Part shown: positions 7,347-10,085 of the stretch, piece by piece
Layout of the letters: every line of letters starts with the position of its first letter
How positions within the stretch are numbered: the stretch's first letter is position 1
DNA from: Desulfobacteraceae bacterium
GTDB taxonomy: Bacteria > Desulfobacterota > DSM-4660 > Desulfatiglandales > Desulfatiglandaceae
Direction of reading: 5' to 3'
DNA length: 10,085 bases
Assembly: GCA_013203065.1 (NCBI GenBank)
Contig: JABMQV010000230.1
Span: 1 to 10,085, forward strand
Notes under the pieces: generated by a model
What the model was told of the DNA's origin: nothing
Database searches by the model: none
What the model saw: the letters and a program-made list of their open reading frames with translations, nothing else
Program-made: the position numbers and the translations under genes

Positions 7347-7868
7347 CTACAACCCCTCCGGGCCAGCTTTCATAATCGAAACCGCCACCTGCCGAGGGGA
7401 AAGAGCGGTGGTATCAATCACAAAGGTTGCCGCCTTTTCGTAAAGCGGTCTTCTGACCTCCAAGACCTGTTGAATCTCCTCCAGCGGGTCAGTCCCTGTA
7501 AGGGATGGCCTGACCCTGCCAGAACTCTTTTCTTTAGACATTCTCTCCTTCAGGGTTTCAGGCTCCCCGTGAAGCCAGACTGTCCAGCCGTTTTCTTTCA
7601 AGTGTTCCAAGTTTTCTTCGTCCATCACCACCCCGCCCCCTGTGGCAATCACCAGCTTGTCTTTTTGGGAGATTTTTTTAATCACTCCCTTTTCAATCTC
7701 ACGAAAACGACGCCATCCCTTTGTGGGAATGATTTCCGCAATGGAGCATCCCATATCATCCTCAATCAATGCGTCCGTGTCGATGAAGTCTCTTCCCATT
7801 TCACCGGCGACTATTTTTCCTACGACAGTCTTGCCGCTGCACCGGTAACCTATGAGTACGATGTTCAT
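7347..7868 (-). CDS. aroK: shikimate kinase
   Basis: Phosphorylates shikimate at the 3-hydroxyl with ATP, the fifth step. The 173-residue P-loop fold is of usual size. The Walker A motif is GYRCSGKT (7-14). DTD (30-32) and the arginine in FREIE (R56) bind shikimate and magnesium. GGG (77-79) forms the Walker B-like loop. RVRPSL (118-123) supplies the lid arginine, and R139/R140 are near the nucleotide. An in-frame TAG three codons upstream fixes the start at or after 7868, although the ribosome binding site is weak. It is the first enzyme gene of the minus-strand operon and follows a leader peptide and terminator, so its expression should reflect attenuation. aroK and aroL cannot be distinguished by sequence alone. 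Confidence 0.94.
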   Translation of the reverse strand: MNIVLIGYRCSGKTVVGKIVAGEMGRDFIDTDALIEDDMGCSIAEIIPTKGWRRFREIEKGVIKKISQKDKLVIATGGGVVMDEENLEHLKENGWTVWLHGEPETLKERMSKEKSSGRVRPSLTGTDPLEEIQQVLEVRRPLYEKAATFVIDTTALSPRQVAVSIMKAGPEGL

Positions 7869-7939
7869 CTGATTCTACGCTTGATATCAACGCCTGAGTG
7901 AATGAGGCCAGCGACCTTTATAGATAACTGGCGGCCCCC

Positions 7940-7979
7940 AAAACAAAAAAGCCGTGGGCTTTAATCTGCCCACGGCTTT
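7940..7979 (-). terminator. intrinsic terminator (attenuator) of the aroK-aroC-aroF operon leader
   Basis: On the minus strand AAAGCCGTGGGC (7979-7968) pairs perfectly with GCCCACGGCTTT (7959-7948) across an 8-base loop, followed by TTTTTTGTTTT. This 12-bp stem plus T-tract is a textbook rho-independent terminator placed between a leader peptide and aroK, about 70 bases before the aroK ATG. The plus-strand side has only three T residues after the stem, so termination should act on the minus-strand transcript. Confidence 0.88.
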
Positions 7980-8065
7980 GGAGATTGCAAATAAGATCAA
8001 TCAATCCATGGGCAGACGTCTCCCCTCAAAATAATAATAAAAACCCTGCCAAGACTGATTGATTG
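7965..8065 (-). promoter_or_regulatory. competing 1:2 / 2:3 pairing of the aro operon attenuator
   Basis: On the minus-strand RNA, segment 1 (CAAUCAAUC at 8065-8057 and GGCAG at 8050-8046, inside the leader peptide codons around Trp10) pairs with segment 2 (CUGCC at 8015-8011 and GAUUGAUUG at 8006-7998). Segment 2 (GUCUGCCCAUGG, within 8017-8006) can instead pair with segment 3 (CCGUGGGCAGA, 7975-7965) over 11 bp with one G-U, breaking the terminator. This is the classical three-way switch: a ribosome stalled on the Trp or Phe-Tyr codons masks segment 1 and favours antitermination. Pairing was done by eye. Confidence 0.8.
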
Positions 8066-8078
8066 TTGTTTTTCTCAT
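8001..8078 (-). CDS. aromatic leader peptide of the aro operon (25 aa)
   Basis: The ORF of 25 codons starts at ATG 8078, about 25 bases downstream of the predicted transcription start, with a weak purine-rich site (AGAAGAAAAA). The peptide begins MRKTTINQSWQGFYYYF and ends EGRRLPMD. Residues 10-17 hold one Trp, two Phe and three consecutive Tyr, so it can sense all three aromatic amino acids. The codons just before and including Trp10 form segment 1, and the last codons form segment 2, of an attenuator ending in a perfect terminator upstream of aroK. It is therefore a regulatory peptide whose translation, not its product, should matter. It is too short for ordinary gene finders. Start and composition are seen directly; control of the operon is inferred from this standard architecture. 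Confidence 0.85.
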   Translation of the reverse strand: MRKTTINQSWQGFYYYFEGRRLPMD

Positions 8079-8109
8079 TTATTTTTCTTCTGCAAATTAG
8101 TTTTGCTGT

Positions 8110-8138
8110 TATTTAGTCGAATCTTTCCTTCTTGTCAA
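8110..8138 (-). promoter_or_regulatory. sigma70-type promoter of the aro operon
   Basis: On the minus strand a perfect -35 box TTGACA (8138-8133) is separated by 17 bases from a moderate -10 box TAAATA (8115-8110). Transcription should begin near 8103-8101, leaving about 25 bases before the leader peptide ATG. Placement relative to leader and terminator is what an attenuated operon needs. Inferred from consensus only. Confidence 0.65.
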
Positions 8139-8169
8139 GAAATTTTTTTGGCTAAAATTTTTCTTGACA
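8133..8169. repeat. 10-bp inverted repeat between the divergent operons (candidate operator)
   Basis: TGTCAAGAAA (8133-8142) and TTTCTTGACA (8160-8169) are perfect inverted arms separated by 17 AT-rich bases. Each arm contains a TTGACA box facing outward: leftward for the aro operon and rightward for trp. The symmetry may simply arise from two back-to-back -35 boxes, but the arms extend four bases beyond the hexamers, so a shared repressor or activator site is possible. It does not resemble the E. coli TrpR or TyrR boxes. Confidence 0.55.
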
Positions 8170-8192
8170 TTTTGTTTCATCCTCGTTATAGG
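8164..8192 (+). promoter_or_regulatory. candidate promoter of trpL-trpE-trpG
   Basis: TTGACA (8164-8169) is followed after 16 or 17 bases by TTATAG or TATAGG (8186-8192). The start would fall near 8198, only a base or two before the trpL ATG at 8200, and the -10 overlaps the AGGAGG ribosome site. Either trpL mRNA is nearly leaderless, or an upstream promoter is used; TTGTCA (8132-8137) with TAAAAT (8153-8158) is a candidate but has a short 15-base spacer. Confidence 0.5.
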
Positions 8193-8199
8193 AGGTCCC

Positions 8200-8295
8200 A
8201 TGAACTGTGGGAAGAGATATATCCATTTAACTTCCTCAAGATACTGGTGGTGGCACAGCTCCAACAGGGAGGCGTGCCCGCCGGGGTTGAGATAA
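8200..8295 (+). CDS. trpL: trp operon leader peptide (31 aa, Trp-Trp-Trp)
   Basis: An ATG at 8200, preceded by a perfect AGGAGG four bases upstream, opens 31 codons ending in TAA. The peptide begins MNCGKRYIHLTSS and continues RYWWWHSSNR; residues 16-18 are three consecutive Trp codons (8245-8253), preceded by Tyr15. The rest of the peptide has little aromatic content, so the sensor is specific for charged tRNA-Trp. It precedes two terminator hairpins and trpE, the standard trp attenuator order. GGCAC (8252-8256) overlapping the last Trp codon can pair with GTGCC (8274-8278), giving the 1:2 hairpin that a stalled ribosome would block. The Trp run is unmistakable; the mechanism is inferred from the well-known proteobacterial trp leader family. 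Confidence 0.88.
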   Translation: MNCGKRYIHLTSSRYWWWHSSNREACPPGLR

Positions 8296-8334
8296 CCTAG
8301 CATATCGTAAGATTCATAAACCGTGGGCCCCTCC
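8252..8334 (+). promoter_or_regulatory. trp attenuator competing pairings
   Basis: Segment 1 (GGCAC, 8252-8256, at the Trp codons) can pair with GTGCC (8274-8278). The alternative 2:3 pairing uses GGAGG (8268-8272) with CCTCC (8330-8334) and GCCC (8276-8279) with GGGC (8325-8328), which would consume the left arm of the terminator at 8318-8354. Nine pairs with a small internal loop is modest but fits the family scheme. Done by eye; folding energies were not computed. Confidence 0.6.
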
Positions 8335-8354
8335 AGGGTCCCGCGGTTTTTTTT
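8318..8354 (+). terminator. trp attenuator terminator (first hairpin)
   Basis: ACCGTGGG (8320-8327) pairs with CCCGCGGT (8340-8347), with one G-U, extended inward after a C-T mismatch by CCC/GGG (8329-8331 with 8336-8338) closing a 4-base loop. Eight T residues follow (8347-8354). It lies 22 bases after the trpL stop codon. This is a strong intrinsic terminator. Confidence 0.88.
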
Positions 8355-8363
8355 GCACATGAA

Positions 8364-8407
8364 AAAAAAGGCTGTGGGGCAATAATTCCCACGGCCTTTT
8401 TTCTTTT
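8364..8407 (+). terminator. second terminator hairpin directly before trpE
   Basis: GGCTGTGGG (8370-8378) pairs with CCCACGGCC (8388-8396) with one G-U, extended by six A-T pairs (8364-8369 with 8397-8402); the loop is nine bases and the right side is TTTTTTCTTTT. It ends at the GGAG ribosome site of trpE (8408-8411). A second terminator in tandem after the attenuator is unusual; it could be a second attenuation point, or control access to the trpE start. Confidence 0.75.
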
Positions 8408-8418
8408 GGAGTCTACCC

Positions 8419-9909
8419 TTGGAAACAAAACCTTTATTTTCCCAATTCAAACGAATGGCAGAAAGGGGAAATCTGATCCCGGTCCATCAGGAGTTTTTGG
8501 CCGACACGGAAACCCCTGTTTCGGTGTACTTGAGGATCAAAGAGAGGCCCTTTTCCTATCTTCTTGAAAGCGCCGATGGAGGCGAGAGATGGGGGCGGTA
8601 CAGCATTATCGGTTATGACCCTTACCTGACAGCACTTTCATACACCAATGAGATGGAGATCGTGGAAAGGTCAGGAAAGAAAAAAACCATTGATGGCGTT
8701 TCGAACCCTCTCCTTGTCCTGAGAGAGGTGAGTCGGCAGTTCACGCCTGTGAAAACAGGACAAATCTCGCCTTTTCAGGGCGGGCTTTTGGGATATTGTA
8801 ATTACGAAGTCATAAGAAAATGGGAACGACTTCCGGGGACATCCCCTGAAAACACGGATCTGCCCGAGGCCATTTTTACCCTATCCGGCAGGCTTATTAT
8901 TTTTGACCATCTGACACATAAGGTCAAGGTGGTGGCCTTTGCCCACATCAAAGAGAATAGTGACCTGAAAAAGGCCTATACCCAGGCCTGCCTGGATATT
9001 GACGAGACTGTCAGCATGCTGGGGCAACCGGCTCCTTTTCCCCACGAAGACCGATTTTCTCTTTCAGAATTCCATTCAAATTTCAGCAAAGAGGGGTTTG
9101 AACAAGCCGTACAAAAGGCCAAAGAGTATATCGTTTCCGGCGACGCGATTCAGGTGGTCCTCTCCCAGAGGTTTTCAGGAGAGATGTCTGGTGATGACTT
9201 TGCCCTTTATAGGAACCTGAGGAGCATCAATCCCTCCCCCTATATGTTCTATCTGAATTTTGGGGAAATCAAATTGATAGGTGCCTCCCCTGAAATCCTC
9301 GTCCGTCTGACAGACAACAGGATTCAACTCCGTCCCATAGCCGGCACCCGACCGAGGGGTGATGGGCCGGAGTCCGATCTGGCATTTGAAAAAGAACTGA
9401 TCTCTGATCCCAAGGAACGAGCCGAGCATATCATGCTGGTGGATCTTGGGAGAAACGATGTGGGAAAGGTGGCGGTTCCCGGATCTGTCACCGTGCCCAG
9501 GCTTATGGAGGTGGAACGGTACTCTCATGTGATGCACATTGTCTCTAACGTGGAAGGTCTGCTCAAACCCGACCTGGACAGTTTTGATCTGTTTATGTCG
9601 GCCTTTCCTGCCGGTACGGTCTCAGGCGCGCCCAAGATCCGGGCAATGGAAATTATCAGCGAACTCGAACCGACGCCGAGGGGACCCTATGCTGGCGCTG
9701 TCGGGTATTTTGGTTTTGATGGGAACATGGACTTTTGCATCACCATCCGCACCATTACCGTTGCGAAAAACAGGCTCTCTGTTCAGGTGGGGGCCGGGAT
9801 TGTGGCTGATTCCTCACCTGAAGCCGAATACGAGGAGACTTTGAGGAAGGCAGCGGCCATGATAGACACCATAGAAGAGGTGAGAAAAAATGATACTGTT
9901 CATCGATAA
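8419..9909 (+). CDS. trpE: anthranilate synthase component I
   Basis: Makes anthranilate from chorismate with ammonia supplied by TrpG, the first step of the tryptophan branch. The 496-residue length is typical. I use the TTG start at 8419, preceded by GGAG with seven bases of spacing; it gives the usual opening before [14 protein letters not shown], whereas ATG 8455 has no ribosome site. The N-terminal domain carries [18 protein letters not shown] (48-65), which includes the LLES feedback-inhibition motif. The chorismate-binding domain shows [22 protein letters not shown] (306-314), DPKERAEH (330-337) and its following [16 protein letters not shown] (399-406), and [11 protein letters not shown] near the end. 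The start lies just after the second leader hairpin, and trpG overlaps the 3' end. The combination with trpL makes trpE much more likely than pabB. Confidence 0.95.
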   Translation: METKPLFSQFKRMAERGNLIPVHQEFLADTETPVSVYLRIKERPFSYLLESADGGERWGRYSIIGYDPYLTALSYTNEMEIVERSGKKKTIDGVSNPLLVLREVSRQFTPVKTGQISPFQGGLLGYCNYEVIRKWERLPGTSPENTDLPEAIFTLSGRLIIFDHLTHKVKVVAFAHIKENSDLKKAYTQACLDIDETVSMLGQPAPFPHEDRFSLSEFHSNFSKEGFEQAVQKAKEYIVSGDAIQVVLSQRFSGEMSGDDFALYRNLRSINPSPYMFYLNFGEIKLIGASPEILVRLTDNRIQLRPIAGTRPRGDGPESDLAFEKELISDPKERAEHIMLVDLGRNDVGKVAVPGSVTVPRLMEVERYSHVMHIVSNVEGLLKPDLDSFDLFMSAFPAGTVSGAPKIRAMEIISELEPTPRGPYAGAVGYFGFDGNMDFCITIRTITVAKNRLSVQVGAGIVADSSPEAEYEETLRKAAAMIDTIEEVRKNDTVHR

Positions 9910-10085
9910 TTATGACTCCTTTACCTACAATCTCGTTCAAATACTACAGGTTTTGGAACATGAGGTAAAGGTTTTTAGAAACGATCAAATAACCCTTGAT
10001 CGCATTGAAAAGGAGGGTCCGTCAGGCATGGTCATATCACCGGGGCCGTGCACGCCGGACCAGGCCGGTATATCAGTGGAGGCGA
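9890..10085 (+). CDS. trpG: anthranilate synthase component II (glutamine amidotransferase), 5' part only
   Basis: Supplies ammonia from glutamine to TrpE. The first 65 codons are present, opening [17 protein letters not shown] and later reading [14 protein letters not shown], both hallmark segments of class I TrpG/PabA amidotransferase domains (the SPGP loop precedes the catalytic region). The catalytic Cys, His and Glu lie beyond the window. The ATG at 9890 overlaps the last 20 bases of trpE and is preceded by GAGGTGAG, indicating translational coupling and equimolar subunit synthesis. Sequence alone does not separate TrpG from PabA, and the protein may serve both; position in the trp operon favours TrpG. 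Whether it is fused to TrpD cannot be seen. Confidence 0.92.
   Translation, partial: MILFIDNYDSFTYNLVQILQVLEHEVKVFRNDQITLDRIEKEGPSGMVISPGPCTPDQAGISVEA

Noticed and set aside
7869..7939. Short GCCAG/CTGGC inverted pair between the aro terminator and aroK
   Set aside because: Only five base pairs with a long loop; no T-tract and no clear role.
8103..8300. 65-codon plus-strand frame overlapping trpL in another phase
   Set aside because: It begins in the promoter region and has no ribosome site; the trpL frame with AGGAGG and Trp-Trp-Trp explains the segment far better.
8109..8450. 113-codon open frame on the minus strand across the trp leader
   Set aside because: It runs through trpL, both trp terminators and into the trpE start, and its composition follows those hairpins. 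No family resemblance or ribosome site.

Overview
The window is a compact aromatic amino acid biosynthesis locus made of two divergent operons. A bacterium is certain. Lineage is inference: a KDO8P-synthase-like (type I beta) DAHP synthase, a fused chorismate mutase-prephenate dehydratase, a short prephenate dehydrogenase, an E. coli-like EPSP synthase and proteobacterial-style peptide-leader attenuators together suggest Desulfobacterota (former Deltaproteobacteria) or a near relative. Base composition looks close to 50% GC, with AT-rich leaders. No mobile element, CRISPR array, rRNA or tRNA was seen.

Minus strand, in order of transcription (right to left): promoter near 8138-8110; a 25-codon leader peptide (8078-8001) with a Trp and a Phe-Tyr-Tyr-Tyr-Phe run; a perfect 12-bp terminator (7979-7948); aroK; aroC; a second leader (6248-6009) that starts with a Phe/Tyr/Trp-rich run and is followed by a terminator-like hairpin; aroF; aroB; pheA; tyrA; a 21-codon relic resembling the N-terminus of type I 3-dehydroquinate dehydratase (aroD); aroE; and aroA, which runs off the left edge. 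Genes are packed, with ATGA overlaps at pheA/tyrA, relic/aroE and aroE/aroA.

Plus strand, in order: a candidate promoter in the shared intergenic region; trpL (8200-8295), a leader peptide with Trp-Trp-Trp; two successive terminator hairpins; trpE, with a TTG start; and trpG, which overlaps trpE and runs off the right edge.

Together the genes give erythrose-4-P + PEP to chorismate (AroF, AroB, [AroD missing], AroE, AroK, AroA, AroC), then prephenate to the Phe and Tyr branches (PheA, TyrA), with the Trp branch (TrpE, TrpG) divergent. Step 3, dehydroquinate dehydratase, is the only shikimate step without an intact gene here.

The most interesting content is regulatory and not in the enzymes. 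There appear to be three separate aromatic-codon leader peptides: Trp-only at trpE, Trp plus Phe/Tyr at the head of the aro operon, and Phe/Tyr/Trp inside the operon just before aroF. The two divergent leaders are fired from a region holding a 10-bp inverted repeat with outward-facing TTGACA boxes. All RNA structures were paired by eye, not computed.
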